A stretch of 64,000 nucleotides of DNA from Cytophagales bacterium. GTDB taxonomy: Bacteria > Bacteroidota > Bacteroidia > Cytophagales > Cyclobacteriaceae. Below the pieces are notes generated by a model. The model searched no databases and had not been told where the DNA came from. It worked only from the letters and a program-made list of their open reading frames with translations. Position numbers and translations under genes: made by a program. Positions 8,570-16,967 of this stretch are shown here, piece by piece. The stretch lies in contig JADBYQ010000032.1 of the NCBI GenBank assembly GCA_020402945.1, forward strand, positions 62,001-126,000, given 5' to 3'. Each line of letters begins with the position of its first letter. Position 1 is the stretch's first letter.

Positions 8570-9643
8570 ATGACTTGGATAATATCGTTGGGTGCAATTT
8601 TAGTGTTGGTCATTCTTTACATGATCTTCAAGATTGGCAACTTGGTAGGTCTTGTGAAAGGGAAGAAAGAAGAGGAATTTTCTATTTCCTGGAATAATGC
8701 CAATGCCATAATGTTCATGATTTTCATGGTTGTTGGGTTGGGTGGTTTCTTTTGGTACTCGTATGCTCATTTTGATGAATACACCCTACCTGTTGCATCC
8801 ATTCATGGAGAAGTGACTGACAGCCTGTTTTGGATAACGATGTGGGTTACAGTGGTCGCTTTTGCAATCATTTTCGTAGTGATGTTTTGGTTTACGTTTG
8901 CCTACAAGTATGAAAAGGGAAGAAAGGCAGCCTATTTTGCCGATAACCACAAACTTGAAATTTTGTGGACAGTAGTACCAGCAATTGTACTTGCTCTTCT
9001 TGTTTTTAGAGGCCTTCGTGTATGGCATGAAATCACTGGTCCGGCATCTAAGGAAGCAGTAGTAGTGGAAATGGTGGGGCAGCAATGGCTTTGGATGGCT
9101 CGCTATCCCGGTGTGAAAGATAAAACGCTGGGTCATCACAACTATAAACTGATCGATGCTTCTAATGAGTTTGGTCTTGATTTGACAGACAAAAATTCCT
9201 ATGACGACTTCAAGTCGTTGGAACTACATATTCCTGTAGGTCAGGAGATCTTAATGAAGATACGTGCGAAGGATGTGTTGCATAGCGTCTTTTTACCCCA
9301 CTTCCGTGTGAAGATGGACGCAGTTCCAGGAGTTCAAACCCATTTTAAATTTACGGCTACGAAAACAACAGCTCAAATGCGTGAGGAGCTGAATAACCCC
9401 GCGTTCAACTATGAAATGGCTTGCACCGAAGTATGTGGAAAAGGTCATTTTTCAATGAAATTCCCCGTTGTGGTCGATACACAGGAAGACTATCAGGAAT
9501 GGCTGGAGTCTCAAGAGTCATGGCTGAAACAAAATCCGGATTATCTAAAGTATGTGCCGGCAGAGTTGAAAGAAGCCGCCATGATCAAAGCGGGAATACC
9601 TCTTGATAACACAGTATCCGTGCAGACAGCAGCTATCAAATAA
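8570..9643 (+). CDS. coxB: Cytochrome c oxidase subunit II (CuA)
   Basis: Subunit II of the caa3-type oxidase receives electrons at the binuclear CuA centre on the periplasmic side. The 357 residues show four hydrophobic segments in the first 155 residues, two more than in minimal subunit II, then a cupredoxin domain. The CuA ligands are visible as CTEVCGKGHFSM with Cys285, Cys289, His293 and Met296, plus an upstream His near HSVFLPHF. The aromatic patch GQQWLWMARY is the electron entry region. There is no C-terminal cytochrome c fusion, so the donor heme must come from ActE/ActA or a separate cytochrome. Confidence 0.95.
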   Translation: MTWIISLGAILVLVILYMIFKIGNLVGLVKGKKEEEFSISWNNANAIMFMIFMVVGLGGFFWYSYAHFDEYTLPVASIHGEVTDSLFWITMWVTVVAFAIIFVVMFWFTFAYKYEKGRKAAYFADNHKLEILWTVVPAIVLALLVFRGLRVWHEITGPASKEAVVVEMVGQQWLWMARYPGVKDKTLGHHNYKLIDASNEFGLDLTDKNSYDDFKSLELHIPVGQEILMKIRAKDVLHSVFLPHFRVKMDAVPGVQTHFKFTATKTTAQMREELNNPAFNYEMACTEVCGKGHFSMKFPVVVDTQEDYQEWLESQESWLKQNPDYLKYVPAELKEAAMIKAGIPLDNTVSVQTAAIK

Positions 9644-9657
9644 GCATAAAAGAAACT

Positions 9658-11541
9658 ATGGCAACAATTGATGTACACCCTCAAACAGCAACCCATCACC
9701 ACGATGAACATGGAGATGATCATGCGCATCATGGAAATTTTTGGACGACCTACATCTTCAGCGAAGACCACAAGGTAATTGCTAAGCAATTTTTACTTAC
9801 CGGTATGGCCTGGGCTCTAATCGGGGGCATGTTGTCTGTTCTCTTTCGACTGCAGCTTGGCTTTCCAGAAGCAAATCTCGGGTGGTTGAAGCCTATTCTG
9901 GGAGGTTGGTTAACTCCGGAAGGAAAAATTGATCCTGAGTTCTACCTGGCACTGGTAACCATGCATGGAACGATCATGGTGTTCTTTGTCCTCACAGCTG
10001 GTTTGAGTGGAACTTTTAGTAACTTTTTGATCCCGCTACAAATCGGTGCACGAGATATGGCATCCGGTTTCATGAACATGCTTTCGTATTGGTTTTTCTT
10101 TTTGTCAAGTGCGATTATGTTCATCTCCCTGTTTATCTCGACAGGGCCCGCAGCGGGTGGGTGGGTGATATATCCACCGCTAAGTGCACTCCCGCAGGCC
10201 ATTTCAGGTTCTGGGCTGGGAATGACTTTGTGGCTGGTTTCGATGGCGTTGTTCATTGTTAGTTCACTTTTGGGTAGTATCAACTACATTACCACAGTAA
10301 TTAATATGCGCACACTTGGCATGTCATTCACTAAACTGCCGCTAACCATTTGGGCTTTTTTCTTAACTGCAATTATTGGAATACTCTCGTTTCCCGTTTT
10401 ATTCGCGGCCGCTCTACTTTTGATTTTTGATCGCAGCTTTGGAACGAGCTTCTATCTGTCTGATATTTATATTGGAGGTGAGGCGTTGCCCAATCAAGGA
10501 GGCAGCCCCATCCTTTTCCAACATTTGTTTTGGTTCTTAGGTCACCCGGAGGTGTACATCGTGTTGTTACCTGCCTTAGGTATCACATCAGAGATTATCG
10601 CTACCAACTCTCGCAAGCCAATTTTCGGATACAAGGCCATGGTTGGTTCGATGTTGTTTATTGCGATCCTTTCCTTTGTGGTGTGGGCACATCATATGTT
10701 TGTGACGGGTATGAACCCTTTCTTAGGCTCAATTTTTACTCTCTTAACGTTGATTATTGCGGTGCCATCTGCCGTTAAAATTTTCAATTACGTTACTACT
10801 CTTTGGAAAGGAAATATTCGGTTTACTCCGGCTATGCTTTTCTCCATCGGGTTGGTTTCTTTCTTTTTAACAGGAGGTATCACAGGTATATTCTTAGGAA
10901 ATTCCGCAGTGGATATCCAGTTGCATGATACCTACTTTGTCGTAGCTCATTTTCACTTGGTGATGGGAAGTGCTTCTTTCTTTGGAATGATGGCTGGAGT
11001 TTACCATTGGTTCCCAAAAATGTTTGGTCGAATGATGGATGAGAAACTGGGTTATTTGCATTTCTGGTTGACGTTTATTGGTGTGTATCTCGTGTTTTTC
11101 CCTATGCATTATATTGGTATTGCCGGATTCCCTCGCAGGTACTACACTTGGACTGCGTTTGAGACTTTTAGCGGATTTGCTGACTTGAACATGTTGGTGA
11201 GTGTTGCAGCGATCATCACCATGGTGGCACAGTTTATCTTCTTGTTCAACTTTATCTACAACATTTTCCGTGGAAAATTAGCTCCTGCCAATCCTTGGAA
11301 TGCAACAACTTTAGAATGGACTACTCCACGTTTACCTGGACACGGCAACTGGGTAGGGGAGATCCCTACGGTGTATCGTTGGCCGTATGACTACAGCAAG
11401 CCGGGTTCGAAAGAGGACTTCATTCCACAACATATTCCTTATTCAGAAACACCCGAATCGAATCTTCCTCACGAGAATGATGAGATTAAATTAGAGATGG
11501 GCGGAGCCAGAGCGATTGTAGTTGAAGAAAGAAAACATTAG
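9658..11541 (+). CDS. coxA: Cytochrome c oxidase subunit I
   Basis: The catalytic subunit of the heme-copper oxidase, with heme a and the heme a3-CuB centre where oxygen is reduced. It has 627 residues and about twelve membrane helices. The CuB motif GHPEVY gives the His296-Tyr300 pair that is cross-linked in A-type oxidases, and HDTYFVVAHFH carries heme ligands and the second half of the site. An N-terminal His-rich stretch (HHHDEHGDDHAHH) precedes helix 1. It starts 14 bases after coxB. Confidence 0.96.
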   Translation: MATIDVHPQTATHHHDEHGDDHAHHGNFWTTYIFSEDHKVIAKQFLLTGMAWALIGGMLSVLFRLQLGFPEANLGWLKPILGGWLTPEGKIDPEFYLALVTMHGTIMVFFVLTAGLSGTFSNFLIPLQIGARDMASGFMNMLSYWFFFLSSAIMFISLFISTGPAAGGWVIYPPLSALPQAISGSGLGMTLWLVSMALFIVSSLLGSINYITTVINMRTLGMSFTKLPLTIWAFFLTAIIGILSFPVLFAAALLLIFDRSFGTSFYLSDIYIGGEALPNQGGSPILFQHLFWFLGHPEVYIVLLPALGITSEIIATNSRKPIFGYKAMVGSMLFIAILSFVVWAHHMFVTGMNPFLGSIFTLLTLIIAVPSAVKIFNYVTTLWKGNIRFTPAMLFSIGLVSFFLTGGITGIFLGNSAVDIQLHDTYFVVAHFHLVMGSASFFGMMAGVYHWFPKMFGRMMDEKLGYLHFWLTFIGVYLVFFPMHYIGIAGFPRRYYTWTAFETFSGFADLNMLVSVAAIITMVAQFIFLFNFIYNIFRGKLAPANPWNATTLEWTTPRLPGHGNWVGEIPTVYRWPYDYSKPGSKEDFIPQHIPYSETPESNLPHENDEIKLEMGGARAIVVEERKH

Positions 11542-11609
11542 CCGATTCAAGATTCAAAATTCAAAATTTGCCTTGGGCAAAAATCGAATTTTTGAATTTT
11601 GATTATTGA
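11542..11609. repeat. AT-rich imperfect inverted repeat between coxA and ctaA
   Basis: The spacer consists of recurring ATTCAAAATT words. Its left part (TCAAAATTCAAAATTTGCC) can pair with the right part, which begins GGCAAA and ends TTTGAATTTTGA, if a bulge of roughly eight bases is allowed. The transcript could form a long weak hairpin that separates structural oxidase genes from heme-synthesis genes. There is no uninterrupted T tract, so terminator function is uncertain. Confidence 0.45.
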
Positions 11610-12638
11610 ATGAAAGAAGTAGCAGCGACCAGAGGATTTAATAAGCTTTGCTTATCTACTTTGGTTGCTGTTTTTCTTTTAATAGCGGCAGGTGGCATCG
11701 TTCGCACGACAGGGTCAGGGATGGGGTGCCCGGACTGGCCCAGATGTTTTGGTCGATGGGTTCCACCCACCTCCATAGATCAACTTCCTGCTGATTACAA
11801 AGAATCTTACTCAGCGCTTCGCGAAAAGAAGAATCAGAAGTTTGTCAGCTATCTGAAAGTATTGGGAATGGCGGAGACGGCCAATCGGCTTTCTTCAGAC
11901 AAGACTGTTCTGGTAGAGTCTGATTTTAATCGCGTTAAAACATGGATTGAATATGTGAATAGATTGCTAGGGGTGGTAGTTGGATTTTTAATTCTGGTGT
12001 TGGTTTGGCAATCGATACCACTCAGAACGAGCCAGCCTAATATTTTTTGGGTATCTGTAGCAACACTTATTGCTGTTTTGTTTCAAGGCTGGTTTGGATC
12101 AATCGTGGTTTCCACCAATCTCACCACCTGGACGGTGACAGTTCATATGCTAATTGCATTGCTGATTGTGGGTCTGTTAGCGTATCTCGTCTTTGCTACC
12201 AGTTCAAATTCGTTGGTTGTTGCTCCAAAAGGTACACGCTCCCTGGTGGTGGTTTGTTCTTTACTTCTATTGACTCAGATTCTCTTTGGAACCCAAGTGC
12301 GGGAGGTCATCGATAAGCTTGTTTCATCGCCCAGAACAACCTGGATTTCTTCACTCGGATTTGAATTCATTCTACACCGATCTTTTTCGTGGTTAGTGAT
12401 AGGCTTCCATTTTCTATTGATTTGGCGTTTAGGAAAAACCACGGGGCTTAAAGCTTTATCAAGTGCGTTAATGGGGTTAATTTTGTGTTCGTTTTTGACA
12501 GGTGCAGCCATGGCTTATTTTAATGTGCCAGCTGCGCTTCAGCCGGTTCATTTGCTTTTGGCAACGATCTGTTTTGGCATTCAGTTGCTTTTGTACTTTC
12601 GGTTGAACAGTAGTAAAAAAGAAGTGTTATTTGGATAA
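11610..12638 (+). CDS. ctaA: Heme A synthase (COX15/CtaA)
   Basis: Converts heme O to heme A for the oxidase. The 342-residue protein has about eight membrane helices. The first helix ends in the family motif GGIVRTTGSGMGCPDWP, with the CPDWPRC cysteine pair in the first outer loop. His residues in helices (for example VTVHM and ILHRSF) are candidate heme ligands. ctaB follows directly, giving the usual ctaA-ctaB order of the heme A pathway beside the oxidase it serves. Confidence 0.93.
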   Translation: MKEVAATRGFNKLCLSTLVAVFLLIAAGGIVRTTGSGMGCPDWPRCFGRWVPPTSIDQLPADYKESYSALREKKNQKFVSYLKVLGMAETANRLSSDKTVLVESDFNRVKTWIEYVNRLLGVVVGFLILVLVWQSIPLRTSQPNIFWVSVATLIAVLFQGWFGSIVVSTNLTTWTVTVHMLIALLIVGLLAYLVFATSSNSLVVAPKGTRSLVVVCSLLLLTQILFGTQVREVIDKLVSSPRTTWISSLGFEFILHRSFSWLVIGFHFLLIWRLGKTTGLKALSSALMGLILCSFLTGAAMAYFNVPAALQPVHLLLATICFGIQLLLYFRLNSSKKEVLFG

Positions 12639-12639
12639 T

Positions 12640-13533
12640 ATGATTGCCACACAAAATGTAACAGGGCTAGCACACGTTGCCACCAAAACGAGAGCCTATT
12701 TTGAATTGATGAAGCCTCGTTTGTCTATGCTAGTTGCGTTTTCGTGTGCCTTCGGTTACGGGCTCGCTACAAGAGGAGCTGTCGATTGGATGACCTTGGT
12801 GATGTTGTATTTGGGTGGTTTTCTATTGTCCGGAGCTTCAAGCTGCATCAATCAAATAATTGAACGTGATCTGGACAAGATAATGAATCGCACTATGAGC
12901 CGCCCACTCCCAACTGGAAGGGTAAGCTTGGCGGAGGCAACATTTTTTGCGGTTGCCTGCTTTATGTTAAGCATTGTTATTCTCTGGATTTTCACTAACC
13001 CACTGACTGTTCTATTATCAATTATATCGATGGTGCTGTATAGTTTTGTTTATACGCCATTAAAGAGAGTTGGACCGATAGCAGTTTTCGTTGGAGCCTT
13101 ACCTGGGGCATTGCCTCCTTTGTTGGGCTGGATTGCTGCAACAGGCGCAATATCCTATGAAGCTCTAATTATTTTCGGAATTCAATTCATTTGGCAGTTT
13201 CCCCATTTTTGGGCGATCGCATGGGTAGCAGACGAGGATTATAAGAAAGCTGGTTTTAAGCTTTTGCCTTCGGGTGGAGGAAAGGACTTGAATACCGCTA
13301 TTCAAATAATGGTTTACACTATGTTTCTGATCCCTTTGGGATTATTACCTGCTAAATTCGGTATCACAGGACTAGATTCCGCAATTGTGGCATCGATTTG
13401 TGGTGTAGCCTTTTTTGGACAAACATTTTCATTGATGAAAACAGGAAGCCAGCAATCGGCCAAGCGGATTATGTTCGGTTCATTCTTGTATTTACCAATT
13501 GTTCAGATTGCTTATTTGTTGGATAAAATTTAA
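12640..13533 (+). CDS. ctaB: Heme O synthase (protoheme IX farnesyltransferase)
   Basis: Adds the farnesyl tail to heme B, the step before CtaA. From the ATG at 12640 it has 297 residues with about eight or nine membrane helices. The UbiA-family Asp-rich motif is visible as NQIIERDLDKIMNRTMSRPL, and a second motif lies around DEDYKKAGFKLLP. An in-frame TTG at 12631 would overlap the end of ctaA; the ATG one base after the ctaA stop seems more natural. Confidence 0.93.
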   Translation: MIATQNVTGLAHVATKTRAYFELMKPRLSMLVAFSCAFGYGLATRGAVDWMTLVMLYLGGFLLSGASSCINQIIERDLDKIMNRTMSRPLPTGRVSLAEATFFAVACFMLSIVILWIFTNPLTVLLSIISMVLYSFVYTPLKRVGPIAVFVGALPGALPPLLGWIAATGAISYEALIIFGIQFIWQFPHFWAIAWVADEDYKKAGFKLLPSGGGKDLNTAIQIMVYTMFLIPLGLLPAKFGITGLDSAIVASICGVAFFGQTFSLMKTGSQQSAKRIMFGSFLYLPIVQIAYLLDKI

Positions 13534-13544
13534 TCAAAAATTAT

Positions 13545-14132
13545 ATGAGTGAGGCTGTTGATTTCAAAATTGTTGAAGAGCCAAAAAGGCCCATGGCCAT
13601 GAATCCCAAGAAATTTGGGATGTGGCTGTTTATGGCTAGTGTGTTAATGTTGTTTATTTCGCTCACATCTGCCTACATCGTGCGGCAAGCCGAGGGCAAT
13701 TGGCTTTTCTTTGATTTGCCGACCATTTTTGTTGTCTCTACCGCAATCATCGTAGTTAGCAGTGTAACTATGCAGCTGGCTTTTTGGTCAGCCAGAAAAG
13801 ATGACGTTGAGCGAGTTAAGGTAATGGTGCTGCTTACGGCTATTTTGGGCTTGGCATTTGTCATATCTCAATATCTGGGTTGGAAAGATCTGGTCGCTCG
13901 AAGTGTTTATTTGGTTGGAAACCCGTCTGGCTCATTCCTTTATATCATCACCGGATTGCATGCAATACATCTTGTAAGTGCGGTTGTTTTTTTACTGTTT
14001 GTTCTTTACTCCAGTTTCCGAAATAAAGTGAATTCAAAAAACACCGTGCAGATAGAAATCTGCACAACTTATTGGCATTTTTTGGGTGTTCTTTGGGTAT
14101 ATTTGTATGTTTTCTTAACATTGCTACGATAA
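13545..14132 (+). CDS. Heme-copper oxidase subunit III-like protein (first copy)
   Basis: A 195-residue membrane protein of the oxidase subunit III family with five predicted helices, lacking the N-terminal two helices of the longest forms. The conserved ending with Tyr-Trp-His-Phe-Leu (TYWHFLGVLWVYLYVFL) matches the final helix of subunit III. A second subunit III gene follows 10 bases later; such a pair is usual in this phylum and both probably belong to the same complex. Confidence 0.87.
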   Translation: MSEAVDFKIVEEPKRPMAMNPKKFGMWLFMASVLMLFISLTSAYIVRQAEGNWLFFDLPTIFVVSTAIIVVSSVTMQLAFWSARKDDVERVKVMVLLTAILGLAFVISQYLGWKDLVARSVYLVGNPSGSFLYIITGLHAIHLVSAVVFLLFVLYSSFRNKVNSKNTVQIEICTTYWHFLGVLWVYLYVFLTLLR

Positions 14133-14142
14133 AATTGTAACC

Positions 14143-14901
14143 ATGGCACACGCAACAACCACAACTGCACCGGGACAAGATGTTTGGAATGGGGGAGTAT
14201 CTCCGTTAGACGCTAGTTATGGCAAACTAATGATGTGGTTCTTTTTGCTTTCGGATGCATTTACGTTTTCTGGGCTACTAATTACGTATGGACTAGTTCG
14301 TGCTGCGCATCCTGCTTCAACTGGGTTGGAAGGATTTGATGTCACCAAATGGCCGGTGCCTGAAAAGGTTTTTGAAGCCGTTCCGTTTTTGCACGGAGTG
14401 AGTCTTCCATTGGTTTTCGTTGGTATCATGACGTTTATTCTGATCATGAGTAGCGTTACGATGGTACTAGCTGTTGAAGCGGGCCATCGCATGGATAGAA
14501 AGGCTGTAGAAAAATGGATGCTGTGGACGATCCTCGGTGGAATTACTTTCTTGAGCTGCCAGGCTTGGGAGTGGACTCATTTTATTGTAGGTACAGGTGA
14601 AGCAACAAAATTTACTGACTTCGTCAATGGTCAATGGATTACGAAAGAGGTAATTGGGGCGAATCTACATGTCAATCAGTATGGTCCGCAAGATTTTGCT
14701 GATTTCTTTTTCTTTATCACTGGGTTCCACGGTTTCCATGTGTTCAGCGGTGTATTGCTCAACTTTTTGATTTATTACAATACCGTTACAGGAGTTTATC
14801 AACGCAGGGGTCACTATGAAATGGTGGAAAAGGTCGGCTTGTATTGGCACTTTGTTGACTTGGTTTGGGTATTCGTATTTACGTTCTTTTATCTTGTATA
14901 A
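14143..14901 (+). CDS. coxC: Cytochrome c oxidase subunit III (second copy)
   Basis: Subunit III stabilises the catalytic subunit and lines the oxygen and lipid path. This copy has 252 residues and about five helices with an inserted soluble loop (about 50-80). Helix motifs GFHGFHVFSGV and LYWHFVDLVWVFVF are the family hallmarks. It probably acts in the same oxidase as the preceding shorter paralogue. Confidence 0.92.
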   Translation: MAHATTTTAPGQDVWNGGVSPLDASYGKLMMWFFLLSDAFTFSGLLITYGLVRAAHPASTGLEGFDVTKWPVPEKVFEAVPFLHGVSLPLVFVGIMTFILIMSSVTMVLAVEAGHRMDRKAVEKWMLWTILGGITFLSCQAWEWTHFIVGTGEATKFTDFVNGQWITKEVIGANLHVNQYGPQDFADFFFFITGFHGFHVFSGVLLNFLIYYNTVTGVYQRRGHYEMVEKVGLYWHFVDLVWVFVFTFFYLV

Positions 14902-14914
14902 CTGATTAAACACT

Positions 14915-15250
14915 ATGGCACATCATTCAGAAGAAACAGAAATTACCGTACTTCCGCCTGATAAGGAGAAGATCAAAAAATTATGGACGGTTGCTGGTAT
15001 CCTGGGATTATTAACAGGGTTTGAATTCTTGATTGCTTTCATGATGCATCATGGGCCATTGAAGACATCTGTTTTCGTGGTGATGACAATAGTAAAAGCG
15101 GGTTATATCGTGGGTGAGTTTATGCATTTGCGCTACGAAGTAAAGGTGCTTTTTTGGTCGATTATGATACCGATTGTCTTTATTGTTTGGATGCTGGTCG
15201 CTTTCTTGTACGAAGGGATGAAACTTTCTGATATTAACTTTCTTAACTAG
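14915..15250 (+). CDS. ctaF: Cytochrome c oxidase subunit IV-type small membrane protein
   Basis: The 111-residue protein has three hydrophobic segments (about 25-45, 52-75 and 80-102) and the spacing GYIVGEFMHLRYE seen in prokaryotic subunit IV proteins. It is the last structural gene of the oxidase operon: a strong terminator begins 20 bases after its stop codon. Confidence 0.85.
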   Translation: MAHHSEETEITVLPPDKEKIKKLWTVAGILGLLTGFEFLIAFMMHHGPLKTSVFVVMTIVKAGYIVGEFMHLRYEVKVLFWSIMIPIVFIVWMLVAFLYEGMKLSDINFLN

Positions 15251-15270
15251 GGCATTCAAATATTTATCGA

Positions 15271-15303
15271 GAGGCTAAAGTGAGAACTTTAGCCTCTTTT
15301 TTT
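15271..15303 (+). terminator. Strong intrinsic terminator after the oxidase operon
   Basis: A perfect 11-base stem GAGGCTAAAGT / ACTTTAGCCTC closes on a GAGA loop and is followed by seven T residues. This is the clearest terminator in the window. It separates the oxidase operon from the accessory genes starting at 15316, which therefore need read-through or their own promoter. Confidence 0.92.
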
Positions 15304-15315
15304 AGGTAGTAGGAT

Positions 15316-15786
15316 ATGAAGCGTAAGATTCTCTTTCTTTCATTGGCGCTTTTGCTTCCGGTGATTGTCTTTCTTTTTCTGAAAAAATTCGGTCGTAACA
15401 GATTTGATATACCAGTGTACCATAAAGATTCAGTTGAGTATGTTGTTGGATGCGAGAGAATCTTTAAAGCCCCCTACATTATTTCTGATTCGGTAGCATC
15501 AGAAATTGGGTGGCAAGGGAAAGAGGCTACGTTAATTAGTTTTGCGGAGATACCATCTGAGGGACTAATGCGATTGAAAGAAGATTTTGAACCAAGTCAG
15601 CTTCAAATTGTTTATTCAAATGATTTAGCGGTTGCGCGCCTAAAGTGCATGTTTTTGGTTTCGGAAAAGTACTCCGCAGTGTTGGTGGATGGCAAAAAGC
15701 AAATTAGAGGCTATTATCTACTCGCAACTCGCGAAGAAGCGGATCGATTATTAATGGAGATATCAATCTTATTGAAAGATTATTAG
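15316..15786 (+). CDS. Degenerate SCO-like protein lacking copper ligands
   Basis: The 156-residue protein occupies the position where Bacteroidota oxidase clusters normally carry a SCO1/SenC copper chaperone. It has an N-terminal membrane anchor (residues 4-22) followed by KKFGRNRFDIPVY, and a C-terminal stretch (KKQIRGYYLLATREEADRLL) that resembles the end of SCO proteins. The hallmark CxxxC copper site is absent: the only two Cys residues lie far apart (VGCERI, LKCMF). The His that normally precedes SEKF is replaced by Val (VSEKY). At 156 residues against about 210-220 the thioredoxin core is also shortened. A role in CuA loading is therefore doubtful; a retained structural or regulatory role is inference. 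Confidence 0.6.
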   Translation: MKRKILFLSLALLLPVIVFLFLKKFGRNRFDIPVYHKDSVEYVVGCERIFKAPYIISDSVASEIGWQGKEATLISFAEIPSEGLMRLKEDFEPSQLQIVYSNDLAVARLKCMFLVSEKYSAVLVDGKKQIRGYYLLATREEADRLLMEISILLKDY

Positions 15787-15787
15787 G

Positions 15788-16318
15788 ATGGAAAAGACAA
15801 AAATAAGTGCAGAGCCGTATAAAAAACTTATCCTGACTCTGTCCATAGTCATTCCACTAGCCGTGGCGGCATTGTTTAAGATTAAGATACCTGGTTATGA
15901 TTTTTCATTTTTACCTCCCATTTATGCAACAATAAATGGGATCACTGCAGTGCTGTTGGTGGTAGCAGTCATTGCTATCAGAAATAAAAATCGATCTCTG
16001 CATGAATGGTTGATGAAAATATCGATCGGTTTGTCGACCATCTTTCTCGTCTTGTATGTTGTTTACCATATGTTTAGTGATTCTACCTTGTATGGGGGTG
16101 AAGGAGCTATTCGGATATTTTATTACTTTATTTTGATCTCACATATCGTGCTTTCGGTAGTTGTTATACCCTTTGTGTTGTTCACGTTTTCCAGGGCACT
16201 TTCTGGTAACTTTGAAAGGCATAAAGCGTTGGCTAAATTTACATTTCCTCTTTGGTTGTACGTGGCCGTTACGGGCGTAGTCGTGTATTTGATGATTAGT
16301 CCCTATTACGGAGGTTAG
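15788..16318 (+). CDS. DUF420 membrane protein, probable oxidase maturation factor
   Basis: The 176-residue protein has five hydrophobic segments and matches the DUF420 pattern: a conserved Asn in ATINGITAVLL, and His residues in VYHMF, LISHIVLS and ERHKALAK. DUF420 proteins (YozB/CtaM-like) are linked to maturation of heme-copper oxidases in Firmicutes; I recall this link rather than having verified it. It starts one base after the SCO-like gene, so the two are cotranscribed. Confidence 0.82.
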   Translation: MEKTKISAEPYKKLILTLSIVIPLAVAALFKIKIPGYDFSFLPPIYATINGITAVLLVVAVIAIRNKNRSLHEWLMKISIGLSTIFLVLYVVYHMFSDSTLYGGEGAIRIFYYFILISHIVLSVVVIPFVLFTFSRALSGNFERHKALAKFTFPLWLYVAVTGVVVYLMISPYYGG

Positions 16319-16339
16319 AATTTTTTGAATTTGATTGAT

Positions 16340-16591
16340 ATGAATAAAGTTTTCGGTTTTATTTTCTTTCTCTTTCTGAACACACAGGCGAGTGCGCAAT
16401 GCGCAATGTGCCGCGCTACGTTAGAGAACAATATCAGTAATGGAAACATTGGCATTGCCGCAGGAATAAATTTTGGAATTCTATACCTCTTTGTGGCGCC
16501 TTATTTGGCAATTGCAACACTAGCCTATTTCTGGTATCGCACCAGCAAACGAAATGAAAGGAAACTCGATAAAAGCAGCCTGGCAGGGTAA
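16340..16591 (+). CDS. Small membrane protein with CAMC motif
   Basis: An 83-residue protein starting at the ATG at 16340: a signal peptide ending SAQ, then CAMCRATLENN, a short loop and one membrane helix with a basic tail. Proteins of this pattern are commonly found next to DUF420 in Bacteroidota oxidase loci. The CxxC could bind metal or undergo redox change, but the function is not known. Its end overlaps the next gene by 38 bases. An in-frame TTG at 16325 is a less likely start. Confidence 0.72.
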   Translation: MNKVFGFIFFLFLNTQASAQCAMCRATLENNISNGNIGIAAGINFGILYLFVAPYLAIATLAYFWYRTSKRNERKLDKSSLAG

Positions 16592-16916
16592 ATGCCCCCG
16601 TTGTGAAAAAGGAGATATTTTTAAGTATCCTTTTTCCAGCATTTCAAAATTTAGTGTGATGAATGACTGCTGCTCAAACTGCGGAGTGAGTTTTATGCCA
16701 GAACCTGGTTTTTACTTTGGTGCGCTTTACGTTAGTTATGCCTTTACCATCGCTTTTTTTATAGGCCTTTGGTTGATCTTGTATTTATTATTTGATCCGG
16801 CTGATTGGGTATATGGAGTAGCCATCGTTCTTGCTTGCATCCTTTTTGTGCCGTTTAGTTTTCGCTACTCAAGAATTCTTTTCCTTTATTGGTTTGGAGG
16901 CGTCAAACGCATTTAA
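16554..16916 (+). CDS. DUF983 zinc-ribbon membrane protein
   Basis: The 120-residue protein starts with a zinc-ribbon-like domain (CPRC at about 14-17 and CSNCG at about 41-45), then the motif FMPEPGFYFGALYVSYAF and two membrane helices. This is the DUF983 layout. DUF983 genes often accompany heme-copper oxidase genes; the molecular role is unknown. It overlaps the preceding small gene, indicating translational coupling. Confidence 0.8.
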   Translation: MKGNSIKAAWQGKCPRCEKGDIFKYPFSSISKFSVMNDCCSNCGVSFMPEPGFYFGALYVSYAFTIAFFIGLWLILYLLFDPADWVYGVAIVLACILFVPFSFRYSRILFLYWFGGVKRI

Positions 16917-16937
16917 TTCTTCTGTTTTTTTTCGGAT

Positions 16938-16966
16938 AGGCTTTTAGTAATTTTATAAAGCCTTTT
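16938..16966 (+). terminator. Possible weak terminator before the sensor kinase gene
   Basis: AGGCTTT (16938-16944) pairs with AAAGCCT (16957-16963) across a 12-base loop, and a short TTT follows. The hairpin ends immediately before the ATG at 16968, so it could instead cover the ribosome binding site of the kinase gene. The short T tract and long loop make the call tentative. Confidence 0.35.
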
Positions 16967-16967
16967 C

